Origin: Desulfobacterales bacterium
Lineage (GTDB): Bacteria > Desulfobacterota > DSM-4660 > Desulfatiglandales > Desulfatiglandaceae
Reading direction: 5' to 3'
NCBI GenBank assembly: GCA_027061865.1
Contig: JAMOVZ010000174.1
Span: 1 to 10,825 of the forward strand
Length of the DNA: 10,825 nt
Of this stretch, positions 1 to 6,735 are shown one piece after another (the stretch's first letter is position 1; each line of letters begins with the position of its first letter). Below the pieces are notes generated by a model. The model did no database searches. It was not told the origin of the DNA and saw only the letters and a program-made list of their open reading frames with translations. A program made the translations under genes and the position numbers.

Positions 1-675
1 ATGGAGGAGATCAACAGCGCACTTGAGGCCTGGGAAGGAAAAAGAGACCTTAAAGTGATACTGTTCCGTGCCGAAGGAAAGTGCTTTTCCGCAGGAGTGG
101 ACGTGGGCGAGCACATGGGCGACCTTGCCCCCAAGATGATTGAAGTCTTTCACCGTATCTTCAGGCTCATGGACCGCCTTGGTGTGCCCACAGCCGCCTC
201 TGTGTTCGGATCATGCTTGGGGGGCGGGTGCGAGCTTGCGATCTTCTGCGACGTGGTGATTGCTGCAGACAACACCAAGATCGGCCAGCCTGAAATCCAG
301 GTGGGAGTATTTCCCCCTATTGCGGCTCAGCTTATGCCAAGGATCATTGGCCGCAAGGCTGCAATGGAGCTGATCCTTACAGGCAGGATCGTCTCGGCCC
401 AAGAGGCCCTCCAGATGGGCTTGATAAACAAGGTGGTCGGCGCAGACGAGTTGGAAGACGGCACCAAGGAGTTCGTAAAGCCTTATTTGAAGTTAAGCGC
501 AGAGGTGCTGAGGCTCACCAAGAAGGCCATCATGAAAGGACTAATGGACGATCTGGAGCCATCCCTTAAGTTAATTGAAGACATATATCTAAACGAGCTT
601 ATGAAAACCGAGGATGCCAACGAGGGGCTTAAGGCATTCTTGGAAAAGAGAAAGCCCGTGTGGAAAAACAAGTAA
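1..675 (+). CDS. Enoyl-CoA hydratase/isomerase family protein, similar to cyclohexa-1,5-dienecarbonyl-CoA hydratase (5' end cut off)
   Basis: This is a crotonase-fold acyl-CoA enzyme. Visible motifs are FSAGVDV (residues 29-35) and GGGCELA (74-80), which form the oxyanion hole, and GQPEI (95-99). Glu78 and Glu98 match the two catalytic glutamates of enoyl-CoA hydratases. GVFPPIAA (102-109) replaces the usual GTIPGAGGTQ and, as I recall the families, is typical of cyclohexa-1,5-diene-1-carbonyl-CoA hydratases, which add water to the dienoyl-CoA formed by benzoyl-CoA reductase. The 224 residues seen are about 30 fewer than the usual 255-260, and the missing part is the N-terminal strand region. 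The ATG at base 1 is therefore probably an internal Met and the real start lies upstream. The gene ends TAA just before a hairpin terminator and converges on the mutase genes. The crotonase family is certain. The dienoyl-CoA substrate is an inference, and a general enoyl-CoA hydratase role remains possible. Confidence 0.85.
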   Translation: MEEINSALEAWEGKRDLKVILFRAEGKCFSAGVDVGEHMGDLAPKMIEVFHRIFRLMDRLGVPTAASVFGSCLGGGCELAIFCDVVIAADNTKIGQPEIQVGVFPPIAAQLMPRIIGRKAAMELILTGRIVSAQEALQMGLINKVVGADELEDGTKEFVKPYLKLSAEVLRLTKKAIMKGLMDDLEPSLKLIEDIYLNELMKTEDANEGLKAFLEKRKPVWKNK

Positions 676-683
676 CTATTTAT

Positions 684-726
684 AATCCCCCCTCGTGCCC
701 CGTTTTCTACTAGATGAGGGGGGATT
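684..726. terminator. Shared hairpin terminator between convergent genes
   Basis: A perfect 11-bp inverted repeat, AATCCCCCCTC (684-694) and GAGGGGGGATT (716-726), encloses a 21-nt loop. It lies 8 bases after the hydratase stop and 2 bases from the mutase small-subunit stop. On the + strand the stem runs into ATTTCTT, and on the - strand into ATTATAAAT, so it can plausibly end transcription from both sides. The T tracts are short, but the GC-rich stem is strong. Confidence 0.75.
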
Positions 727-728
727 TC

Positions 729-1133
729 TTAACTTCGCCTTACATTTTTCCTGATGAAATCCACCACATCCTGAGTATTTGTGCCCGGGCCAAAGATCTC
801 CGCGATTCCACACTCCTTGAGCGCGGGGATGTCTTCATCCGGAATGATCCCCCCTCCTATGACTAAGATGTCATCAACCCCCTTCTCTTTCAAAAGCTCC
901 ATCACCTTTGGAAAATGATAGTCGTGTGCGCCCGACAAGATACTCATGGCGATAACGTCCACATCCTCTTGTATGGCGGTCTCAACTATTTGGGAGGGGG
1001 TTTGCCTCAGGCCGGTGTAAATCACCTCCATCCCGGCATCCATCAAGGCGCTGGCAAGCACCTTTATGCCCCTGTCGTGCCCATCAAGTCCCGGTTTTGC
1101 AGCCAATACCCTGATCTTTTTTTCATGACCCAT
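729..1133 (-). CDS. mcmA2: Methylmalonyl-CoA mutase, small cobalamin-binding subunit
   Basis: This 134-residue protein is a stand-alone B12-binding domain, equal to the C-terminal domain of fused methylmalonyl-CoA mutases. The motif DGHDRG (17-22) is the DxHxxG signature. His19 should be the lower axial ligand of cobalt. The SILSGAH stretch (64-70) and GGG (93-95) with GPGT (115-118) are the other conserved loops that hold the nucleotide tail. It has no catalytic barrel of its own and must pair with the large subunit encoded 31 bases upstream. The start is supported by AGAAGGAGAT (1141-1150) eight bases before the ATG. The two genes are clearly one operon. The length is normal for split, archaeal-type mutases. 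Similar stand-alone domains serve other B12 mutases, but the neighbour fixes the assignment. Confidence 0.95.
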   Translation of the reverse strand: MGHEKKIRVLAAKPGLDGHDRGIKVLASALMDAGMEVIYTGLRQTPSQIVETAIQEDVDVIAMSILSGAHDYHFPKVMELLKEKGVDDILVIGGGIIPDEDIPALKECGIAEIFGPGTNTQDVVDFIRKNVRRS

Positions 1134-1164
1134 ATGCCTGATCTCCTTCTGTTGCCGTGGAGCT

Positions 1165-2844
1165 TCAGCCTAGAGTGGTGGAAGGCTGATATTCACCAAA
1201 TACCTCGCGCAAAACACCGCATATCTCACCCAATGTGGCATAAGTCTTTACCGCATCCAGAATGGGAGGCATGAGATTGCCCTCTCCTTCAGCGGTCTTT
1301 TTTAACTTGGCCAAGGACTCGGCCACTCTGTGATTGTCCCTTTCCTTTTTCAGGGCCTCAAGCTTTTTGATTTGGGAAATGCGCACAGCCGGGTCCACCC
1401 TCAATAGATCAGTGGGCTTTTCCTCTGGCACCTGGAAGCGGTTCACTCCTACCACTATGCGCTCACCGCTTTCTATCTCCTTTTGATATCTATAGGCGCT
1501 ATCCTGAATCTCCCTTTGAATAAAACCCGTTTCAATCGCAGCCACTGCGCCCCCCATCTCATCTATCTTTTTGATGTACTCTTCTGCCCTGTCATAAATC
1601 GCCTTGGTAAGCGCCTCCACGTAGTAAGAGCCGGCCAATGGGTCAACAGTGTCAGCTACCCCGGTTTCATACGCGATCAACTGCTGGGTTCGGAGGGCCA
1701 CCTGAACCGCCTCCTCTGATGGCAGGCAAAGCGCCTCATCCATTGAGTTGGTGTGGAGCGACTGGGTTCCCCCAAGCACTGCGGAAAGGGCTTGAAAAGC
1801 TACCCTCACTATATTGTTCATGGGCTGCTGGGCGGTGAGGGTGCAGCCGGCCGTCTGTGTGTGGAAGCGAATCATCATGGACCGGGGATTCTTTGCTCCA
1901 AACCTCTCTTTCATTATGGTCGCCCAGAGTCTGCGGGCAGCCCTGTATTTTGCCACCTCCTCAAAGAAATCCAAATGGGCATTGAAGAAAAATGAAAGCC
2001 TCGGGGCGAATTTGTCCACATCCAGCCCGGCGCTTATGGCAGCCTCCACGTAGGCAATCCCGTTTGCCAAGGTAAAGGCCACCTCCTGGACAGCGGTGGA
2101 GCCGGCCTCTCTAATGTGATATCCACTGATACTGATAGTATTCCAAAGAGGCACGTTTTCAGCGCAATAGGAGAAGATGTCGGTAATAATTCTCATGGAG
2201 GGTTTTGGGGGGAAGATATATGTGCCCCGGGAGGAGTATTCTTTGAGGATGTCATTCTGTATAGTGCCACGAAGCTGCTCTGGCCTTACTCCCTGTTGCT
2301 CGGCAACAGCGATGTACATTGCAAGGAGGACAGCGGCCGGAGCGTTTATGGTCATGGATGTGCTCACCTTGTCAAGAGGGATTCCCTCAAACAAGGTCTC
2401 CATGTCCTTTAAGGAGTCAATGGCAACGCCCACTTTTCCTACTTCACCAATTGCCATCTCATGATCAGAGTCGTATCCGATCTGGGTGGGAAGATCAAAG
2501 GCTACGGACAATCCTGTCTGGCCCTGCTCCAAGAGGAATCTGTAACGCCTATTGGACTCCTCTGCGGTAGCAAAGCCCGCATATTGGCGCATGGTCCAAT
2601 AACGGCCCCTGTACATGGTTGGCTGGACACCCCTGGTGAAGGGGAACTCCGCAGGGAAGCCAAGCTTGTCTAAATATTCATCCTCATGGAAATCCAACGG
2701 AGTATAAAGCCGCTTTATGGGTATTCCAGAGGTGTTGACAAACTCAGGTTTTCTCTCCGGGTATTTTTTCAGCTTTTCTTCAACGCCTTTGGACCAGTTG
2801 TCAAGCGCTTTGGATATGTCAGAGGTTTTATCTCCGTGAGACAT
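1165..2844 (-). CDS. mcmA1: Methylmalonyl-CoA mutase, large catalytic subunit
   Basis: This 559-residue TIM-barrel subunit catalyses the adenosylcobalamin-dependent rearrangement between succinyl-CoA and (R)-methylmalonyl-CoA. Substrate-binding residues known from the Propionibacterium enzyme are recognisable: RQYAGF with Tyr88, SMRI with Arg218, and GYHIREAG with His243. Tyr at position 88 points to methylmalonyl-CoA mutase, since isobutyryl-CoA mutases have Phe there. The conserved FDLPTQIGYDSD (116-127), FHTQTAGCTLTAQQP (327-341) and TNSMDEAL (365-372) are intact. The protein ends near residue 559 without a B12 domain, which is encoded separately just downstream. GGGGGA lies about 8 bases before the ATG. 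The gene is divergent from the decarboxylase beta subunit gene, and its promoter should lie in 2845-3087. A MeaB-type chaperone and an epimerase are not in the window. Confidence 0.97.
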   Translation of the reverse strand: MSHGDKTSDISKALDNWSKGVEEKLKKYPERKPEFVNTSGIPIKRLYTPLDFHEDEYLDKLGFPAEFPFTRGVQPTMYRGRYWTMRQYAGFATAEESNRRYRFLLEQGQTGLSVAFDLPTQIGYDSDHEMAIGEVGKVGVAIDSLKDMETLFEGIPLDKVSTSMTINAPAAVLLAMYIAVAEQQGVRPEQLRGTIQNDILKEYSSRGTYIFPPKPSMRIITDIFSYCAENVPLWNTISISGYHIREAGSTAVQEVAFTLANGIAYVEAAISAGLDVDKFAPRLSFFFNAHLDFFEEVAKYRAARRLWATIMKERFGAKNPRSMMIRFHTQTAGCTLTAQQPMNNIVRVAFQALSAVLGGTQSLHTNSMDEALCLPSEEAVQVALRTQQLIAYETGVADTVDPLAGSYYVEALTKAIYDRAEEYIKKIDEMGGAVAAIETGFIQREIQDSAYRYQKEIESGERIVVGVNRFQVPEEKPTDLLRVDPAVRISQIKKLEALKKERDNHRVAESLAKLKKTAEGEGNLMPPILDAVKTYATLGEICGVLREVFGEYQPSTTLG

Positions 2845-2893
2845 GCTGATTTTCCCCCGTATACTTTTTTAATAAAGATTTAACTAAACTTGC

Positions 2894-2911
2894 AATATCG
2901 GTTAATATCGG
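2894..2911. repeat. Tandem AATATCGG repeat, possible operator
   Basis: AATATCGG occurs at 2894-2901 and again at 2904-2911, so the copies are 10 bp apart, about one helical turn. They lie 50-67 bp upstream of the mutase start and about 46 bp left of the palindrome. Tandem sites on the same DNA face often bind a regulator cooperatively. No protein is assigned, and chance is possible for an 8-bp repeat. Confidence 0.35.
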
Positions 2912-2956
2912 CCCATCGATTCTCGCAGTGTGGAAAGTTATTTTATGAACTTATTG

Positions 2957-2985
2957 GGTGTCAAACATTTTTTCGTCTTGACACC
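2957..2985. promoter_or_regulatory. Inverted repeat with TTGACA on both strands
   Basis: GGTGTCAA (2957-2964) and TTGACACC (2978-2985) form a perfect 8-bp inverted repeat with a 13-nt AT-rich spacer. Each arm contains the sigma70 -35 hexamer TTGACA pointing outward, one toward the beta-subunit gene and one toward the mutase genes. It could be two back-to-back promoters, a repressor site over both -35 boxes, or both. On the - strand no convincing -10 box follows (best candidate ATAACT at 17 nt), so the mutase promoter is uncertain. Confidence 0.45.
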
Positions 2986-3006
2986 TGGTTAGAGCTATCC
3001 TATAGC
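2978..3006 (+). promoter_or_regulatory. Candidate sigma70 promoter for the decarboxylase beta-subunit operon
   Basis: A perfect -35 TTGACA (2978-2983) is followed after exactly 17 bases by TATAGC (3001-3006), which matches the -10 consensus at four of six positions including TATA. Transcription would start near 3013, giving a leader of about 75 nt before the ATG at 3088. The -35 box is part of the palindrome 2957-2985, so a factor bound there would block this promoter. Confidence 0.55.
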
Positions 3007-3087
3007 TACAATGTAACTAAAAAAGTAATACACTATTTTTCCCGTCTAAAGCCCATACAAAGGAAGCCGAAGGAGTTTTCAAAAACC

Positions 3088-4230
3088 ATGACTGCAAACG
3101 AAGTACTGGATCTGCTAAAAGGGGTTTTTTTGACCACTGGACTCTCTCACCTCAGTTTTAAGCTCCTGGTAATGTGGGCTGTTGGAGCCTTTTTTATCTA
3201 TCTGGCCATTGCGAAGAGGTATGAGCCCCTCTTGCTGCTTCCCATAGGTTTTGGGATCTTCATAGTCAATTTCCCACTCGTGCCACTAATGGGATGGTCT
3301 CACGGCCATGGGGAGCTTTTGCGGATCTTCTATCATTATGGCCTGGAATGGGAGGTGATCCCCTGTATCATCTTTTTGGGCCTGGGTGCAATGACAGACT
3401 TCGGCCCGTTGATAGCAAATCCCAAGACCCTGCTTGTAGGCGCGGGTGCCCAGCTTGGCGTGTTCGTGACCTTTACAGGCACGGTGTTGGCTGGATTTAC
3501 TCTCAAGGAGGCAGCCTCTGTAAGCATCATAGGTGGCGCTGATGGCCCAACCACCATATACCTGACACAACACTTGGCCCCCCAATTGTTAGGCCCCAAT
3601 GCCTTGGCTGCTTACTCGTACATGGCAATGGTGCCCCTGATTCAGCCTGCCATAATGAGGCTCCTTACAAACGATAAAGAACGAAAGATAAAAATGAAAC
3701 AACTAAGGCCTGTAAGCAAGCAGGAGAAGATAATCTTCCCATTGGTCACCGCTGGCATAATTGCCTTGCTTGTGCCTTCAGTAACTCCACTGATGGGTAT
3801 GTTCATGTTTGGCAATCTCATGAGAGAGTCCGGAGTAGTGGGAAGGCTCACTGAGACGGCGCAAGAGTCCCTGATGAACACGGTTACCATTTTCTTAGGT
3901 ATTTCGGTCGGGGCCACTATGCACGCTGACAATTTTCTCAGCTGGAAGCCCCTTTTCATATTCGGCTTGGGACTTCTCGACTTTGCTGTGTGCACAGTGG
4001 GCGGCATCCTGACCGTAAAACTGATGAATATTTTTTTGAAGGAAAAGATAAACCCGCTCATAGGATCTGCCGGTGTGTCGGCAGTTCCCATGGCAGCCAG
4101 GGTCTCCCAGCTCATGGGCCAAAAGTATGACAAGACCAACTACCTTCTCATGCATGCGATGGGCCCTAACTTGGCTGGTGTTATAGGCTCTGCAGCCGCA
4201 GCTGGCATGTTTATCGCCATGTTTGACTAG
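3088..4230 (+). CDS. mmdB: Na+-translocating decarboxylase beta subunit (OadB/MmdB family)
   Basis: This 380-residue, very hydrophobic inner-membrane protein decarboxylates carboxybiotin and couples the reaction to Na+ export. Family landmarks are present: GLGAMTDFGPLIANPK (98-113) with the essential Asp104, IGGADGPT (148-155), NPLIGSAGVSAVPMAARV (322-339), and MGPNLAGVIGSA (358-369) with the Asn and Ser used in Na+ and proton passage. The reading frame is open back to 2890, but those 66 upstream codons are polar, unlike the family, and overlap the promoter. The ATG at 3088 has AAGGAG at 3070-3075 (12-nt spacing) and gives the usual length. The stop is TAG. The substrate is not readable from this subunit alone. 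Methylmalonyl-CoA is inferred from the adjoining mutase and carboxyltransferase genes, and glutaconyl-CoA or oxaloacetate are alternatives. It is co-transcribed with the next gene, 31 bases downstream. Confidence 0.93.
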   Translation: MTANEVLDLLKGVFLTTGLSHLSFKLLVMWAVGAFFIYLAIAKRYEPLLLLPIGFGIFIVNFPLVPLMGWSHGHGELLRIFYHYGLEWEVIPCIIFLGLGAMTDFGPLIANPKTLLVGAGAQLGVFVTFTGTVLAGFTLKEAASVSIIGGADGPTTIYLTQHLAPQLLGPNALAAYSYMAMVPLIQPAIMRLLTNDKERKIKMKQLRPVSKQEKIIFPLVTAGIIALLVPSVTPLMGMFMFGNLMRESGVVGRLTETAQESLMNTVTIFLGISVGATMHADNFLSWKPLFIFGLGLLDFAVCTVGGILTVKLMNIFLKEKINPLIGSAGVSAVPMAARVSQLMGQKYDKTNYLLMHAMGPNLAGVIGSAAAAGMFIAMFD

Positions 4231-4261
4231 ACAACCTATTCGACAAAGGAGTAGCCCCAAG

Positions 4262-4726
4262 ATGAGGATACTCATCACAACTATGATTTGGATACTGGTT
4301 TCGGCCGCCTCGCAGTGTCCGGCGGTGGAGAAATTCCTCGAGGCTCCCATTTTCCCAAATGCCCAGGTCTTGAAGCAAACCGACTCAAAGCTGGTCCTCA
4401 AGACGCAAGAGGGCTTCTCAGAGGTGTTGGCCTTTTATAAAAAGTCATTATCTGATATGAAAGATATCAAGTTTCGGGACTGGGGCCATGCGATCTACAT
4501 TGAAGATGACGGAAACCGTCCCTGGCATTCCATTACCATAGCCAAACCCTCCCAATCCTCGGGTAATGGAGTGGTGATAACCATCAGGAAGGATTCATGG
4601 ACCTGGATTTTCAGCACGCTCCTTTTGCGTTATGTGGGCGTGTTTGTGGTGCTGGTAGTAATCCTTATCTGCATGTCCATCTCTGGCACGCTCTTGTCAA
4701 AGAAATTCAAGGCCTCTCAACAATAA
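4262..4726 (+). CDS. Secreted, C-terminally membrane-anchored protein; candidate OadG-like gamma subunit
   Basis: I do not recognise this as a named family with certainty. The 154-residue protein starts with a signal-peptide-like segment (residues 1-21, MRILITTMIWILVSAASQCPA). A periplasmic domain of about 90 residues follows (23-112), containing PIFPNAQVL, LKTQEGFSEVLAFYKKSL and a beta-rich WHSITIA/GVVITIRK part. One strong membrane helix follows (about 117-141), then a short basic tail SKKFKASQQ. The helix GVFVVLVVILICMSISG resembles the single helix of OadG-type gamma subunits, and the outside-in topology matches theirs. Gamma subunits normally carry the helix near the N-terminus and lack this periplasmic domain. 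AAGGAG at 4246-4251 with 10-nt spacing sets the ATG at 4262, and a start at 4223 would overlap the beta gene and spoil the signal peptide. Position directly after the beta gene suggests a role in the same complex. There is no lipobox. Confidence 0.75.
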   Translation: MRILITTMIWILVSAASQCPAVEKFLEAPIFPNAQVLKQTDSKLVLKTQEGFSEVLAFYKKSLSDMKDIKFRDWGHAIYIEDDGNRPWHSITIAKPSQSSGNGVVITIRKDSWTWIFSTLLLRYVGVFVVLVVILICMSISGTLLSKKFKASQQ

Positions 4727-4739
4727 GATCAGTAAGGGA

Positions 4740-6290
4740 TCAAAGGGGGATGTTTCCATGCCTGCGAGGCGGGATGGTTTCGTGCTTGTTTTGTAACATG
4801 GTGAGGGCGTGAATCAGTCTGGGTCTCGTGTTTTCAGGAAAAATGATCTGGTCTATATATCCTAGCTCTGCGGCCTTAAAGGGACTGGCAAAATTTCTCC
4901 GGTACTCCTCTATCAACCTCTCTCTGGTGGCCTCTGGGTCCTCAGAGGCTTCTATTTCTTTGCGGAAGACGATATTAACTGCCCCTTCAGGGCCCATCAC
5001 CGCGATTTCAGCAGTGGGATAGGCATAATTTATGTCACCGCCATGATGCTTGCTGCTCATCACATCATAGGCCCCACCATAGGCTTTCCTGGTAATAACC
5101 GTGACTTTTGGTACCGTGGCCTCGCAATATGCAAATATCACCTTGGAGCCATGCTTTATGATTCCGCCGTGCTCCTGGCCCACCCCTGGCAAAAAACCCG
5201 GCACATCGACAAAAGTAACAAGGGGGATATTAAAACAATCACAGGTCCTCACAAATCTTGCACACTTTATTGAGGCATCTATATCCAAGCAGCCCGCCAG
5301 CACCCTGGGCTGATTGGCGACTACGCCTACCACCTGGCCGTTGAGCCTGCCAAACCCCACCACCATGTTCTGGGCATAGTGCTTGTGTACCTCAAGAAAG
5401 TGGTTGTTATCCAACACTGACTGGATGATTACTTTTATGTCGTAAGGGATCCTAGGATTTGTGGGGACGACCTTGTTGAGTTCAGGATCTGTCCTGTTGG
5501 GATCATCAGTGCATTCCACAGCAGGGGGCTTTTCCAGGTAGTTTTGCGGAAGGTATCTTAGGAGATCCTTTACACGATCAAGGGCTGCCTTGTCATCGTC
5601 TTCGGCAAAGTGGGCCACACCGCTTTTGGTGTTGTGGGTCATTGCCCCACCGAGCTCTTCAGGAGTTACCTCTTCATGAGTCACCGCCTTTATCACTTGA
5701 GGGCCCGTAATGAACATGTTGCTGGTCTTTTTGACCATTATGATAAAATCGGTCAGTGCTGGGGAGTAAACTGCCCCCCCAGCACAAGGGCCCATTATTA
5801 CTGAGATCTGGGGTATTACGCCGGAGCTCCACACATTGCGCCTGAAGATCTCCCCGTATGCACCCAGGCTTACTACGCCCTCCTGAATCCTAGCCCCGCC
5901 TGAGTCGTTTAGCCCGATTACGGGGGCCCTGTTCTTGAGGGCCAAGTCCATAATTTTACAAACCTTCTGGCCGAATGCCCCGCTCAAGGACCCGCCGAAA
6001 ACAGTAAAATCTTGAGAGAACACAAATACGAGTCTTCCGTCTATGGTGCCATAGCCTGTGACCACACCGTCGCCAGGAATCTTCTTCTTTTCCATGCCAA
6101 AGTCATAGCATTGGTGCACCACAAACTTGTCGATCTCCTGAAAGCTCCCCTTGTCCAGGAGATAATCGATCCGCTCCCGGGCGGTCATTTTGCCTTTGGC
6201 ATGCTGTTTGGCAATGCGATCCTCACCGCCTCCAAGCTCTGCCTCTCTGTTTCTCCTCTCAAGTTCTCTGATCTTTTCCTCAATATCCAT
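4740..6290 (-). CDS. mmdA: Carboxyltransferase subunit: methylmalonyl-CoA decarboxylase alpha / propionyl-CoA carboxylase beta type
   Basis: This 516-residue cytoplasmic protein has two crotonase-like halves and moves the carboxyl group between methylmalonyl-CoA and biotin. Oxyanion and CoA-site motifs are seen in the N half, SGGARIQEG (130-138) and GPCAGGAVYSPA (168-179), and in the C half, GFLPGVGQEHGGIIKHG (365-381) and RKAYGGAY (401-408). The C-terminal HGNIPL is the family ending. An in-frame ATG at 6359 would add 23 residues and overlap the biotin-protein stop. The ATG at 6290 has GGGAG eight bases before it and gives the standard length, so I chose it. The biotin protein lies 61 bases upstream in the same operon. 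Sequence alone does not separate a decarboxylase alpha subunit from a PCC beta subunit. The nearby beta subunit and the lack of a biotin carboxylase favour the decarboxylase. Confidence 0.93.
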   Translation of the reverse strand: MDIEEKIRELERRNREAELGGGEDRIAKQHAKGKMTARERIDYLLDKGSFQEIDKFVVHQCYDFGMEKKKIPGDGVVTGYGTIDGRLVFVFSQDFTVFGGSLSGAFGQKVCKIMDLALKNRAPVIGLNDSGGARIQEGVVSLGAYGEIFRRNVWSSGVIPQISVIMGPCAGGAVYSPALTDFIIMVKKTSNMFITGPQVIKAVTHEEVTPEELGGAMTHNTKSGVAHFAEDDDKAALDRVKDLLRYLPQNYLEKPPAVECTDDPNRTDPELNKVVPTNPRIPYDIKVIIQSVLDNNHFLEVHKHYAQNMVVGFGRLNGQVVGVVANQPRVLAGCLDIDASIKCARFVRTCDCFNIPLVTFVDVPGFLPGVGQEHGGIIKHGSKVIFAYCEATVPKVTVITRKAYGGAYDVMSSKHHGGDINYAYPTAEIAVMGPEGAVNIVFRKEIEASEDPEATRERLIEEYRRNFASPFKAAELGYIDQIIFPENTRPRLIHALTMLQNKHETIPPRRHGNIPL

Positions 6291-6351
6291 AGGGCATTCT
6301 CCCGGGACTGTTTGATCGGCTTTGGCTAGGACACCAAGGCGGAGGCCGGAA

Positions 6352-6570
6352 TTATTCAAGAACCAGGAGCACCGCGTCTGCCTCTACTGCATCTCCCACA
6401 TTGCACTTTACCTCTTTCACAGTGCCAGACTCATTGGCCACAATGGGAAGTTCCATCTTCATGGCCTCTATGATCACCACTTCATCTCCCTCATTCACTG
6501 TGTCACCAGGTTTCACTTTGATATCAATTACCTTTCCTCCCATTGGAGCAGTAACTTCACCCACAGCCAT
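6352..6570 (-). CDS. mmdC: Biotin carboxyl carrier protein (minimal)
   Basis: This 72-residue protein is only a biotinyl domain: the paired-hairpin fold with EAMKMEL (35-41), where Lys38 is the biotinylated residue. It carries the carboxyl group from the carboxyltransferase to the membrane beta subunit. The Pro/Ala-rich linker found in many MmdC and GcdC proteins is absent. It is first in the operon with the carboxyltransferase gene. AGGAGG (6574-6579) lies only 3 bases before the ATG at 6570, which is tight. A GTG two codons later has 9-base spacing and could be the real start, shortening the protein by two residues. A TAA directly before the ATG excludes any longer form. A lipoyl domain is unlikely because of the EAMKME sequence and context. 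Confidence 0.93.
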   Translation of the reverse strand: MAVGEVTAPMGGKVIDIKVKPGDTVNEGDEVVIIEAMKMELPIVANESGTVKEVKCNVGDAVEADAVLLVLE

Positions 6571-6603
6571 TTACCTCCTCTTAGCTTTTATTTTGGTATC
6601 CGC

Positions 6604-6649
6604 TGAAACCGGAACGGCCCCGCAATCAGGCTAGCAGCCGCAGGTTTCA
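6604..6649 (-). promoter_or_regulatory. Hairpin in the 5' leader of the biotin carrier operon
   Basis: A 7-bp perfect inverted repeat, TGAAACC (6604-6610) and GGTTTCA (6643-6649), encloses a second 4-bp one, CGGC (6615-6618) and GCCG (6637-6640). In the leftward transcript this would fold as a two-tier stem ending about 33 nt before the biotin-protein start. No U tract follows directly, so it does not look like a terminator. A role in translation or mRNA stability is possible but unproven. Confidence 0.4.
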
Positions 6650-6658
6650 TAAACGCTT

Positions 6659-6689
6659 CATATAACATCGTGAATCCCTAACTTGTCAA
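6659..6689 (-). promoter_or_regulatory. Candidate promoter for the biotin carrier/carboxyltransferase operon
   Basis: On the - strand a perfect TTGACA (plus-strand 6684-6689) is followed after 19 bases by TATATG (6659-6664), four of six matches to the -10 consensus. The spacer is longer than the preferred 17. Transcription would start near 6652 and include the hairpin at 6604-6649. Confidence 0.4.
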
Positions 6690-6735
6690 GAATAAAGAGC
6701 AGTAATTTTCGGGAAATTTAAAAAGAAGATGCGCC

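Noticed and set aside
2890..3087. N-terminal extension of the beta subunit by 66 codons
   Set aside because: The extension is polar, unlike the family, covers the TTGACA-17-TATAGC promoter, and has no ribosome-binding site, whereas the ATG at 3088 has AAGGAG.
4228..4254. Read-through of the mmdB TAG as a recoded codon
   Set aside because: After TAG the frame gives only seven codons before another TAG, and the protein already has full family length, so TAG is an ordinary stop here.
3286..4401. Several open frames antisense to the beta subunit (3286-3585, 3642-4139, 3895-4401)
   Set aside because: They mirror conserved codons of the beta subunit and show no family features or start signals.
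4740..6359. Start of the carboxyltransferase at 6359
   Set aside because: It would overlap the biotin-protein stop and add 23 residues not found in the family; the ATG at 6290 has a good ribosome-binding site.
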